From Cercis canadensis (lineage: Eukaryota > Streptophyta > Magnoliopsida > Fabales > Fabaceae): a stretch of 64,000 nucleotides of DNA. Made by a program: the position numbers and the translations under genes. The stretch is taken from assembly GCA_003255065.1 (NCBI GenBank), contig QAOA01002524.1:163425-227424 (forward strand), written 5' to 3'. This document shows positions 33,101 through 44,130 of this stretch, one piece after another. Numbering within the stretch: position 1 is the stretch's first letter; every line of letters starts with the position of its first letter. The notes below the pieces were generated by a model. It had not been told where the DNA came from. It ran no database searches and worked only from the letters and a program-made list of their open reading frames with translations.

Positions 33101-36100
33101 GATTTATCATTTCTTGGGAAAAGTGTTCCCCCAACTTTGGCAGATAGTCCCTTACCAATTGTTCAAACTGAAAGAGGTATTGCTGTACCAGAGGCAAGCC
33201 CGCCTGCATATAAAATGACAGTTATCATGCTGAAAAGAAAGTTCTTGTCATCAAAGATTATATCATATTAACAAACCATATGCAATTTACACTTATCCAT
33301 TAATTTCCTCTTACAATATCTATATCAGACAGGAGAAAGTTCACATTTGATGTCAGGAAGATGATAACACCAATAAATACAGAATAACAAAGATATACTG
33401 CACCAAAGAGTAGAAAATGGCTGTTGCCAGTACACCCAAAGAAGAACTGTCGATTAGTCAGATAATTTTACCTCAGCAAAGCCAAAAGCACCAAAATAAA
33501 TCATTCTATAATCTACAAGAACACTCAGTTTTTTTTCTTCTTTTTCTCCACAGGTAGACTTCAAAAGCATAATGAATCAAGAGGAACCACAGTCTAGTAA
33601 TCAAGGTAAAAGATAAGAGGTCAAGGAGCAGAACTTAAAACTTTATTAGGAACTTTGTATACCTTACGTACAACTAAAATCTTAGAAAGAAAGGATAGAA
33701 AGAAGAAAGAATTTTCGTAAGTTGCCATTATTAACTGGAACCACATGTTTTCCAATATTTTAAAGATCATATCAAATGAATTCCTCCACCAGATCACATT
33801 TAATATTGTCAAAATAAACAGTTGGATTTTGACAGTCTCCTATCAGCAAACTTGAATTAGTTCCAAATTCAGAAAAGGGAAGTACAACTGTTAATGCAGC
33901 TTACTTTTTAAGAGAAGAGAATACACTGACCTATGGAAATGAAATTCATACTTCTTTTACCTCTTTTCATTTATCATATGATCATGAGGAAGTTTTTTCT
34001 ACTTTCTAATTGCAAACCAATCAAAATTTTATTAAATTTAGATCCATCCTCACTCCTCACTGACAGTCATATTAATCAGGAAAGAAAGGAATTGCCTAGG
34101 AAGTAGATACACACCAGGGGGAGGGGGGGAGAGAGAGAAAAGGGAGTTGATAAACTCTGAAGTAAGAGATAACAAGAAATTGATGACTGTAGATTTATAA
34201 CGCATTCAATACAAATACATACTTAACATGCTGCTTCAAGAGTAAAAGAATCTATGCTAGCACCATTGACACGAACATGGGTGCATAAATTGGAGAAACA
34301 CAACTATTACTTAAAGTAAAGTTTGACGCACTAGAAATAGTTTGTAAAAGAACAATCATTAACATTTTTTAAAAGACAAGCATAATACATTGACACTATC
34401 AGAAATTGGCAGAATGAATTCATAGAATGGAATAGTTACCAGATACAAGCCCTCCATTGGGGCATGGACAGCTCCTTTTAGCAATGCCACCAACAACCAA
34501 AATGCATCCTCCTCACTCATATAAAGAAGCAAGAGACCCGCTAGAAACCCCATTCCCTGGAATTGTAAATGATCAATATTATACATCAACTCTACCACAA
34601 GTAGAAAAACATTACAGGATCCAGGAGCCAAACCTGAACATATCCAACATCCCTGTCAAAGACCGAGTATGCTTTTAGAACATTGTAGAGAGACCGTTGC
34701 CCAGGTCCATGTCTCTGTTGGAAGAATACATGAGAGGGGAATGTACGGGAAATATCTCGAATTATATCTAGTTCTGAGGCTGAAGTCTCATATATCACTA
34801 GTTGCTGCAACAAAGACACTCTCATTAATGCAAAATCAATAATATAGGCAGCATGCTGATCACCAGAAGAGCACTTGGGTAATTCATAATGTGTCTATAC
34901 AAACATAACTCTTTTAGGTAGAGAGCCACAAAATACAACTAGAAAAGCACTATCTAAGTGATAAAAAGAAATCATACAAAAAAAAAANNNNNNNNAAAAA
35001 AAAAAAAAAAAAAGAAGAGGTAATAGAAACACCTTATGGACATTAGAATATGCAGATCTCAAATCAAGCAACATGCCTAAATTAATAACTTTCTTATCCA
35101 ATAAACACCTCACATTTCATGCCGATCGCCAGAAGAGCACTAGGGTAATTCATAATGTGTCTATACAAACATAACTCTTTTAGGTAGAGAGCCACAAAAT
35201 ACTACAACTAGAAAAGCACTATCTAAGTGATAAAAAGAAATCATCCCAAAAAAAAAAAAAAANAAAAAAAAAAAAAAAGAAGAGGTAATAGAAACACCTT
35301 ATGGACATTAGAATATGCAGATCTCAAATCAAGCAACATGCCTAACATTAATAAATTTCTTATCCAATAAACACCTCACATATTACAGGTTGGTACGTTT
35401 ATAATTGACAATAACAAATAATTCATGTCTAAGCAGGTGTTTGGAAAGTTTTATCCAAACTAAAAGAAATTTATTATGGAGTTCTTCATGATAACGTATT
35501 GAGTGATACAGCTTTATTAACCAAAGACTTTAGTACTGTGTTAACATATAACAAATCTGAACAATGCAAAAACACTGTCAAAATTCAAAAGCACCATTCA
35601 AGGTAAATGATACACCAAAAAACATCTATTAATTAGCCCCAAAAGGTGGTACATGAAACAGTTCAGTTTAGAGAGAATATTCTGCTGCATGAACATTGGA
35701 TAGTTGCATCATAACATAAGATGAGGGTTTTTCTACATCAATAACCAAAGGAGAAATCCACCAAACTAGGACGTTAATGAATCACTGTGTCAACTAAACA
35801 TGTGAATCATTCAAAAAAATTTAATAATAGATTACTAGCCAAGCAGCCCCATCACATCCAAGGTAGTGAACCCCAAAAAGGACACAGACAAAAAGATGGA
35901 CGAAGAAAAACACTCTTCATTTTATATTGATCAAAGACCAACGCTAAGGATAGCATTAAGCACTGATCATAGCATATTGAATATTCTGGGAAACATGACA
36001 AGATTTTCATTTCAATAAGATATATTGATTACCTGATAAACTCCAGGATTCATCAGCAAAAGGTCCCGACTACCAGATATCAACTGCCAAACAAGTCCCC

Positions 36101-36491
36101 TTAAACAATCAGGAATTCCTTTCCTTATGCGCCTTTTAACTACATGAGGTTTTCTCCTTAGATAATGCTTCCAGTCACTCCCACCAACCCCTATCATCTT
36201 CCTCCATTTTCTAACCCTTCTTTCCTCCTTGAGTCTGATAAAAGATAAATGACAGTGAAGATCAAATCATTAGCCATACCGATGCTCATTCATGCCTGAA
36301 AACAAAATTGATAAAAAAAAAGGACTACTTGAAATGGAAAAGAGATACCTCTCATACTCATATACTGCCCGACTCTTGACCAAACCATCAGAAGAAATAT
36401 TCACATCCTGTTTTACAAACCCAAATCTGTCCAGTGCTCTTGGTGAAGGAACTGGACCTGGCTCAATGTCATCTACTCTTTTCTTTTCCAT
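30173..36491 (-). CDS. PAM1-like: TBC-domain RabGAP, PAM1-like (8 coding exons, 364 residues)
   Basis: Coding exons on the minus strand, in order: 36491-36349, 36234-36033, 34804-34634, 34556-34440, 33203-33006, 32930-32871, 32779-32681, 30277-30173. All introns are GT-AG and phases agree, summing to 1095 nt with a TAG stop. The protein starts MEKKRVDDIEPGPVPSPRAL, followed by the TBC domain (about residues 75-300). Both GAP fingers are present: the Arg finger in IIRDISR (R135) and the Gln finger in GYVQGMG (Q172). Other hallmarks are KGIPDCLRGLVWQL, EEDAFWLLVALL and NPSMYASQWFITVFSYSFPF. The last exon is a short, partly helical tail (KRLEELKQEYEKNNGK). Such proteins stimulate GTP hydrolysis on Rab GTPases in membrane traffic. 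From memory of the family it closely resembles Arabidopsis PAM1 (plant adhesion molecule 1) in sequence and length. The gene looks intact. Introns 2 and 7 are long and contain repeats. Confidence 0.95.
30549..31013. mobile_element. 465-bp foldback MITE in intron 7 of the TBC gene
   Basis: An inverted repeat with arms of about 230 bp around a short loop near 30795. Paired pieces include ATAGTTTGAAATTTTTTTAA / TTAAAAAAATTTCAAACTAT, GACGTGGCGTCAAGTGGC / GCCACTTCGGCGCCACGTC, and CCACCTCATCATCTTT / AAAGATGATGAAGTGG. ATAAATAAATA flanks both sides and may include a target duplication. No ORF. Transcription of the host intron would produce a long hairpin RNA. Confidence 0.8.
34853..35383. other. Direct duplicate around N runs in intron 2 of the TBC gene (probable assembly join)
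   Basis: Bases about 34853-35114 and 35121-35383 are near-identical (AGAAGAGCACT(T/A)GGGTAATTC ... CCAATAAACACCTCACAT). Each has a poly(A) run with N bases (eight N at 34988-34995, one N at 35263). This suggests a misjoined or unresolved A-tract. The exons are unaffected. Confidence 0.7.
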
Positions 36492-37330
36492 TCAAAAACT
36501 TCTAACTAGATCTCACTATTCAAAAGGAAAATGCCATAACTCACTTCCCTAAACATTATGATGATAGAAACCTGACAAAAGAGAATAAAATAAAAAATGA
36601 TGCCATCAGTACTAACAACCTTACCAGAATTATTGAGAAGAAAAATAAGTAATTCAGATACATAGCTACAGTATTTGGTAAATTACATTAATGGTAATTC
36701 AGAAACAATCTTTTAGTAGTAATTGAACATAGGATGCAGCAATGCCATTTTTTTTTGGTACCATCCTAATGTTAATTGCTTTTAAATGTCAATTCCATGA
36801 TCAGTTGATCACCCTTCAAGTAATTCTCTCCAATGCAAAAAGTCTTAGCCCAAAATAAAAATAAAAAATAAAACGAAACAAGAAACTAGCATTCAAATTC
36901 TCAGAAACATTTTCAATGACACACTAGTACCGGTATAAGATCAAGATGATCTAACCTTAGCTGCAGGAATTATGGGTCAATTCGGGCTTGTCAAGAAACG
37001 AACCGAGATTGCAGCAACTGCCACCAACAATAGAGACAAAGGCGAAGCTGAAAGCAGCTTTAATGGCGAAAATGGCAACCAAAATTGTGAGACGAATCTT
37101 AACAGGAATGGAGATAAATTTCCATGAACACCATGTCCATTCCTTGATCGAGATCAATGGCAACCCTTGATTGGGTTTCTGCTCTGTGAACACAGAGAAA
37201 ATAATGATGAGAATGATTTTGGAAATTCTCAAAAAAGGGGCTTTAAATCTGAGGAGTGAAGGGTGAAGGAGAAGAGAAATACATGGATGGCCGGCAAAAA
37301 CCAGAGGAGAAAGGCGCAAAACTTCACTCG
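36492..37330 (-). other. Likely 5' UTR of the TBC gene, with a 5' UTR intron
   Basis: A donor AAG|GTTAGATC at 36956/36955 and an acceptor TTTTGTCAG|G at 36572/36571 would remove 384 bp and leave about 80 nt before the ATG at 36491. The upstream exon holds an ORF of 120 codons (37319-36957) ending right before the donor. It is hydrophobic in part (FLRISKIILIIIFSVF) and unrelated to TBC proteins. It could be an upstream ORF or chance. Start of transcription not seen directly. Confidence 0.45.
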
Positions 37331-38232
37331 TAAATAAGTTGAAGCGGAAAGAAGTTAAACGTGTTTATCTACGGTGATTATTTGATAGAAGCCACGCCTG
37401 TTAGATCGCGTGGTCAAATCTTGGCCGTTCGTAACGGTTAACCAAGGCATATAAATATAACGAGTGCACACTGGCACAGTTTTTTTTTTTTTTTTTAATG
37501 GTGAGAGTATCTTTAGATTCACTTTCGCGTTCTAAAATTAGCATTGTTGAACTAATGTAAAAATATCATACACATAATGCATCCCTTCAATTAATGTAAA
37601 TTACAAATTTAGACTAAACAGTGGCATATGAATGTGATAGTGATAATATATTATCAGCCAGAGAACAAAACTGGTTGGTATGAAAAATATAGAGTAATAT
37701 CATTTGGTGTTTTCATTCCACTAATATTGTTTTGTAAGCTATTTTTTTTAGTTTATATATTTTTAAATTATTTTATATGTATATAGTATTTAAATTGAGA
37801 ATATGCATTTTGAAAATATATTATATCCTTATAAAAATAAAAGAAGGTATGACTTTGATAATAAAATATTTTTAATTTGATTATATAACCAACATTGACT
37901 ATATTCATGTGACACACAAAAATTAAACAATAGACACAAACAACATATATAAGAAAGGCACCAACAATTGTTCCATAAATTTAATTAAATCTACTTATTT
38001 TTTTTGTGTTCAACTTATATCTTACCACTATTTTATAGAGTATACAAGAAGCATTTCCCTTATTTATATCTATTTTTCTCAGCAAAAAGTTTGGAGAAAA
38101 AGGATCCAAGTCTTCAATCTTACAAAGTCAATCCTTTTTGTACTCGTAGAGAAAGTCAAGAAGCAAAAACAATTCTCTAAGCCCTCTAATATTCTCATTT
38201 CTTTTGGACAAATGTCTCTCACCTCTCAACTG
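37331..38232. other. AT-rich intergenic stretch, no gene seen
   Basis: This includes the presumed promoter side of the TBC gene, a T17 run near 37481, and generic AT-rich sequence. No coding signal on either strand. Confidence 0.5.
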
Positions 38233-38671
38233 TAGGGGGTATAAATTGGTTAAACCGATCGAACTAAACCGGACCGGGGGGGAAACCAGACTAGACCGAA
38301 GGTGTCGGTCTGATTCTCAGTTTCATTTTCTAAAAAATCGAGGGTTCGATTTGATTCTTGGTTTCAATGAAGGAAAACCAAAAGTAAACTGAACCAAACC
38401 AAGTAGGCTAAAACGACGTTGTTTTAGTTATTTTGAAGTATTTTCTTTCTGAAATGGCTAAAACCAATTCAGTTTTTGGCTTTCTTCTTGTTCAAATTTG
38501 GAAAAATGGCTTGTGCACATTTTTTGGTAAAAACCAACCGAATCGAATCAAACCGGACCGAACTGATTCAATTTGGTTCAGTTTTACTCTTAAAATTTTG
38601 AAAAACCAAACTGAACTGAACCGATATGGTTTAATCGGTTTGGGGTGTAAACTTGACCGATTACACCCCTA
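38233..38671. mobile_element. hAT-type MITE, 439 bp
   Basis: The ends are imperfectly inverted: TAGGGGGTATAAATTGGTTAA at the left, and TAGGGGTGTAATCGGTCAA on the other strand at the right. An 8-bp flanking duplication CTCAACTG / CTCAATTG (38225-38232, 38672-38679; one mismatch) fits hAT elements. The interior is full of ACCGAACC/GGTTCGGT-type words and holds AAAACGACGTTGTTTT at 38410. Confidence 0.7.
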
Positions 38672-38679
38672 CTCAATTG

Positions 38680-39125
38680 TATATCCTCCTAAGGATTGGC
38701 TTAAAATTAACTTGGATGCCTCCTTTGGCAATAGTGAAGGGGTTAAGGCACATTCAAGCTGCAACCAAGTTTAAAACATTCTTGCAGCTTAGTCAAAAAG
38801 AAATCTAGTTCTTCTTTATGCTAAAGCAAGAACAACATTTTTAGCTATCAAAGTCAAATTGACCTGAATGCCAGATGTCAAATGCGCAATGTCATTGACT
38901 AAGATTCAAAGATAACCATTGAACTTCTCAAAGGTTGACCTTCTATTAATGGGACAAGGTCCAAAATATGAAGGTTGAATATTTGCATTTCCTTTTCTCA
39001 GCATAATTGAGTCCTTGGGAATATTTTGATTGTCATTCTTTTCTTCTTCAGCAAATTTGCATTGTTGTGCTTTCTTTCCTTGGAGTATTGAGATAAGGAA
39101 TGTAATATTTGATACTAGAAGTTTT
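38680..39125 (+). pseudogene. RNase H-like (RVT_3) remnant of LINE type
   Basis: Directly after the MITE the sequence reads YPPKDWLKINLDASFGNSEG. Other frames then give AKARTTFLAIKV, DSKITIELLKG and SINGTRSKI, the usual order of the plant RNase H-like domain found at the end of L1 ORF2 and in related host genes. Several stops and frameshifts. It could be a LINE fragment or a decayed host RNase H-like gene. The MITE sits at its upstream edge. Confidence 0.5.
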
Positions 39126-40724
39126 AATTTTACATTTTAAGTGTCTTGTATTGTATTATATATGTAACATTAAATAAATTAAATCCTAAAGTGTTTGTGT
39201 TTTCTTTTTTTTTTTGTTTTTTTTTTTCACAAAAATTTAGAGTGAAGAGCGACTACCACNAGATCAAGGTATGCCGTAAAATTCAACAATGACTTTTAAT
39301 ACTTATAAATTGCCTATTAAAAAGGAATAACTTGTAGTGAAATTTAAATTTAAACCTTACAAATGAAGTAATTCAATACTTATCAATTGAATTGGCTTCC
39401 ATTGGCTTTATTTTTCTTTCTAGTAACCTATATTAATAGATATCACATGAAATATACTAATACTAATCATCTAGTAAAATGGTATTTTAGTCCCTTACAG
39501 ATACTTCAGTTATCAATTGAGTCCTTAACAAAATAATTTTCCTGATTTAATCCTTTAGTGTCCAAATCATCTCTAATGTTGTCCCTCCGTTCATTTGTTA
39601 GCATCAATGTTAACAAAAATATTAAGGTGTATCATTAATTACATCATGGCACATTAAATTATGAGGTGGCTTTTAATTTTATTCAAAGCTGGAACTACAA
39701 ATTCAAGAAAGACAAACCCATGCGTGCCACTTAAAATCAAAGCTTGACATTTCACCATCATGAATGGTGAACAAAAATATCAATGGTGACAAATTCAAGA
39801 TTAAAAGAACAAAAAGATGAATGGTAAAGTGAGAAAGGTTGAAGTAATTTATTTTTTAAAATAAAATGAGTAAGGGAAAATGCAATTGTTTTGGACGACC
39901 AAAATGAGTCATGATAATGGTTCACCCGTGTAGAGCCTGAGATTCAAGCTTTTTTTTTGTGGGGAGAAAAGAACAATTTCTGTAAATAATAGTAAGCATG
40001 TACTATATTGAATACAAGTTCAAAGGTCACTGCTAAAGTACCCAACCTAGGGGTGTTCAAAAATGGCTGACCTGGACAGAAGCCGAACAACCAATGCAGG
40101 CAATGAGGGTGACAGTCCAGATGAATCGCTTCATCAGTCGGTAATGGGTGTAATTTTATAAGATATTTAGGGTCTTTAGTCGGTAATGGGTTGCGCTCTC
40201 TTCAACCGATCAAGGACCGCCCTGACCAAACATTCCTTATAATACAAGTTACATAACCCTATTCCCCCCCTTTCCCATCCCCTAAACCCTTGGACTTCTA
40301 ATACAAAATCTCATATTCTCATATTCACACTCAATAGGAACGAAGATGGAGGAAGGCTGTGTTCACCCTCTTTCCTATTCTGCGTCTGTTCCCTGAAGAC
40401 TACAAGTTCTCCAAAGACTCAAATATTTTTCTTTCCAAAGCTTCTAACCAAGCTCCTTATCTAGCATCAGTCAGCTATAACATTGAATCTTACTACCATC
40501 CAGTTTCATCTGTTTCTGAAAAACATAAATTTACAACCAAAATATAACCATAAACATCAATAAAAATAATCAGTGATTGTAGTACAGTTGCCAAAATCAT
40601 CAGCTGTTCTGACATTGATATTTTATGCAAAAGGTAAAACACCAAAAATGCTATTGACATGGAACATCAGGTAGTGAAGGAAAAGGCAAAATTAAGCATT
40701 TAGCAGAGAGCTTCTGATCTAACA
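39126..40724. other. Intergenic stretch with repeat fragments, no gene seen
   Basis: It contains an N at 39260, a fragment resembling MITE arms of the type 'one strand names the decrease, the other the increase' at 39475-39690 (TTAGTCCCTTACAGA, GTTAACAAAAATATTAAGGTG), and a CTAGGGGTGTTCAAAAATGG end-like piece near 40048. The 3' UTR of the DPMS3 gene probably lies at its right end. Confidence 0.4.
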
Positions 40725-42639
40725 TCAGCTATTGAACCCGGAGTCATAGAGATCGTCACAGCAGCTAAAACCAACATCGACTCCTTTTTGTTTCAGATAG
40801 TCCTTGGCCTCAACAATGTCCTAAAAAAGGAAAAATTAAGCAACACGCTAAAGTAAGTCATATCATGAAATATCATTGCATGAATTTTTTAATATCAATA
40901 ATTTTTATTTTAAGCTACAGAGGGAACGTGAAAAATCCAGGAATAGGATATCATATATCTAGAAATAGTGTTCTCCCACGCTAATTAGTTTAAGGCATTT
41001 AGAAAGGGAAATCTGAGAATTCCATATATAATAACCAAGATTATAATCAATGAACTACTATCAGAACACAAATTTCAGAATGGGGGAAGCAAAAGCCATA
41101 TTCTACTCATTTCTTTAACCCACCCTTAACTAAAAGGAGGGTAAGTTATTCAGTGCACCCTGGATAAACATTTGGCAGGGAATGGTAGCTAAAAAATCAT
41201 TGGGTCTATAATCCCAAGCAGTTTGCATTTAGCATAGAGCTTCTACTCTTTACCAACAAATTGAAGGTACAGTGAAGGTACTTAAATACATAAAAAACAC
41301 ATATTGGCAAAAGAGAGAAAGACTGACATAGATGGATGTATGTATTTCAACAATTGACATAATTTGAAATATTAGTAGGAGTTTCTGACAGGCTGCAATA
41401 TCAAGCAGAGATCACCTACTCAATCCAGTCATTAATCACAAAAAAGTACTAAGTTCAAACCAGAAAAAGCATCCCCCATGCCATATTACTCATTATCTGA
41501 GTAACAAAAAGCTCAGCAGGAGAAGAGAAGGTATTAATCCCATAAGTTTAAGACCATTAACTCTGTAATAGTGTAACAAGACTTGTAAGATTTAACCACA
41601 CGAGCCATGTTTAGGATTCTAGGTTTAAGACTAATTTGCTGCCATTAGAGTTAGATTCTTCAATGGATATATGTTAATATAGCATCTATGAACACTGGGT
41701 GTATTGAATTATATCTCCAAAATCAGGACATAAAATTCACATCCTTGGTTACACATTTAAAAGAAGATAAAGTTACAAAACTCACATATAAAACAAAAAA
41801 GAAAAGAAAAGCATAGTCTCAAATGTATGGTTAATATCACCATAATGATTAACAAAAACTTCCCCACCAACCATTAGTTACTTTTTCCTATTTTTGAGAG
41901 AAAGATTTCAAACACACACCCAGCCACAACTTCTTTGTCCAACAATTTTATCTATCCGCATTGAATAAGTATGGGACACATTCTCATATCTTGTACACAA
42001 AATCGCATATCCTTTTAATTTCATAATTTTTTTAGCCCAAAATGGGTTGCAAATATTTCTTATCTTATATGGGTTTGAAATGTTTTATAATTACCATATC
42101 CCCATATTGTATTGTATTGTATTTATACACATATCCATGCAACGTGGATTCTAACTTATTGAACTTTAGACATTTATCACTTATAAAATACACAAACATG
42201 TGGTCACACAAGAGGGCAAGCACCATATATGCACACATGCCACACACAACCACATGAACAAGTTCACTAGGAAAGAGCAAAAAAATAATTATAATATTAG
42301 TGTCTAGGGAATTGAGGAAACAAAAATAACTACCTGCTGCAAAAGCAGGGCTTCATGAGGACAGGTTGGAAATTGCATGAGACCAACTCCAACCATTAAT
42401 AGACCATAGCATCCTAAAGACACAATTAAATAGATAGGTAGCTGGGCAGAGGACAAAACAAAAACAATGTCAGCATTATGCAGACTAACATTCTATTAAG
42501 AATAAAGAACCAAGCACATAATGACATGAGCTCTTACCAACCAAGTCTGGCTGCGTGGAACCATAGAAGTTTGTAGAAGGCTGACCCATAAAGCAGTGAC
42601 AGCCATTAATAATGTAATAATCTTCACAATATGCTTCAT
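40725..42639 (-). CDS. DPMS3: Dolichol-phosphate mannose synthase subunit 3 (3 exons, 101 residues)
   Basis: Exons on the minus strand: 42639-42538 (MKHIVKIITLLMAVTALWVS ... PRSQTWL), 42441-42334 (LPIYLIVSLGCYGLLMVGVG ... PHEALLLQQ), 40820-40725 (DIVEAKDYLKQKGVDVGFSC ... then stop TGA). All borders are GT-AG and all introns are phase 0. Two hydrophobic helices (about residues 5-25 and 35-57) and a short cytosolic tail match the family. DPM3 anchors and stabilises the catalytic DPM1 subunit in the ER membrane, where dolichol-phosphate mannose is made for N-glycans, GPI anchors and mannosylation. The tail after GVDVG is about a dozen residues longer (CCDDLYDSGFNS) than the short ending I recall for the Arabidopsis protein. 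Intron 2 is 1.5 kb. Confidence 0.92.
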
Positions 42640-43789
42640 CTATCAATCTGAAATTAGCCTTGACACCTGAACATATTCCAACGGGAAACAAAAGGATAGT
42701 TTATTTTAGAAAAAGAGAAAGAGGTGCCCGAGGAGGGGGGGTTGTTTTTTGGAAACTCACAACTAGATTACGTTTGCATGTAATAGTGGTTAATTTCATG
42801 CATGCTGCATGACATACATAAAATGGTAGAGAAAGAGAGCAAGCAAAAAAGTTGAAGAGACAACTGGCACAATCATGCACAAGAGAAAAGTGAGCACATC
42901 TCTGAGCTGATTCCCATGTAATCTATCCTAGAGAATAAAAGTGGAATCAACCATTTACTAAGTATGAAGGACAAAACAGGAGAAGCTAAACAAGGAAAAT
43001 CTGAAACTGCAATTGACAGTGACAACATCAATCCTTCACACATTGGTGTCCATAGGATCCAATAAACATCCATCTCCGACACTCAAGGACGAGGTCAAAG
43101 CTTCCCTTTTATTTGATTGCATAAAACATAACATCCCTTCATGCTTGCCAGAGCAATTGGAGTAATAGTCTTGAAAGTTTGTTCTACATTTTGGTATGCC
43201 CATGTAATTAAAGGTAAAAGTTTATCCCATTTCACAATCCTTTACCACCTTCAGCACAGTCAGAATTATGCTCCTACTCAAACTAAATGCTTTAAGAAAA
43301 AAAGCCCTCTATGAGACTACGACCACTTCATTTGAGTAATGGATGCATACTGCTGCTGCCATCAGATGGGATCTCAATGAAAATCCTTTCATTGTTTATA
43401 ATGAACATGATAGTTCAATATAACTCAAAGCCCATGCGCAATTTCCCACATCATTTGGCATTTTCAGGCGGAAATCCACATCAACTAATTGCAGATTGCT
43501 TAATCAGTGCAACAACAGTATATCAAAGGCATTAAAAATCAAAACATTTCCATCTTAAGCTGTTATCAACGTACAGAAGAAGATTCAGAAAATAAACTTA
43601 ACATCAAAAAATCTAGTAAGCACAATCTTTGAACCCTCTACATGTGTGCTCTATATGCACAATAACACCAAAAATCCAGTGGCTAGTGCTAGTAGACTTG
43701 ATTAAAAAAAGGGGGGAAACAAAATTACACACATAATGAACAAAATAGAGAAAGATCCAACCAATAATGAACAAAATCCCGCATTTAAA
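42640..43789. other. Upstream region of DPMS3, probably 5' UTR intron
   Basis: There is no coding signal on either strand beyond short chance ORFs. A leader from a far upstream exon is likely, since the stretch right before the ATG (GGTGTCAAGGCTAATTTCAG, then 12 nt, then ATG) looks like an acceptor or leader. Confidence 0.35.
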
Positions 43790-43799
43790 AAAAAAAAAA

Positions 43800-44130
43800 A
43801 AGAGCAACGGACTCACGTGGACTGAAGTTGCTGGCTCACGACGGAAGACGAAGGGACATCGGGATGACGAGACGGCGCTATTCCGGTGGCGACAGAAGAC
43901 AGTACTCACTCCTTCGCTAACGGAGAGAAATACAGAGGGAGAGAGAGTGAGAGTGAGAGATGAGAGGGTTTCAGATTCGAACGGAGGGAGGGAGAGAAAG
44001 GAGAAATGGTTTACTTGGCGTGGTCCACAGGTGCTGGCAGCGCCGGCGGTGGTGCCTGTGACCGGAGATTCGGACAGATTGCAGAGGGAGAGAGCGAGGG
44101 AAAAGAGCGGTGGTGTCTAAGAATTGAGAC
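43800..44130 (-). promoter_or_regulatory. GC-richer block upstream of DPMS3, candidate transcription start area
   Basis: This block is clearly richer in G and C than its surroundings, with GAGA/CTCT runs (43930-43965, 44085-44105) typical of plant core promoters and 5' UTRs. ORFs crossing it on both strands overlap each other and have no domain. It could serve DPMS3 (minus strand). Confidence 0.35.

Noticed and set aside
42721..42760. G-rich run GAGGAGGGGGGG as a possible quadruplex
   Set aside because: Only one G run; not enough G tracts for a stable quadruplex.
43767..44120. 117-codon plus-strand ORF overlapping a 133-codon minus ORF
   Set aside because: Both fall in a GC-richer, GAGA-rich block likely to be promoter or leader sequence; no domain, no splice support, and they overlap each other.
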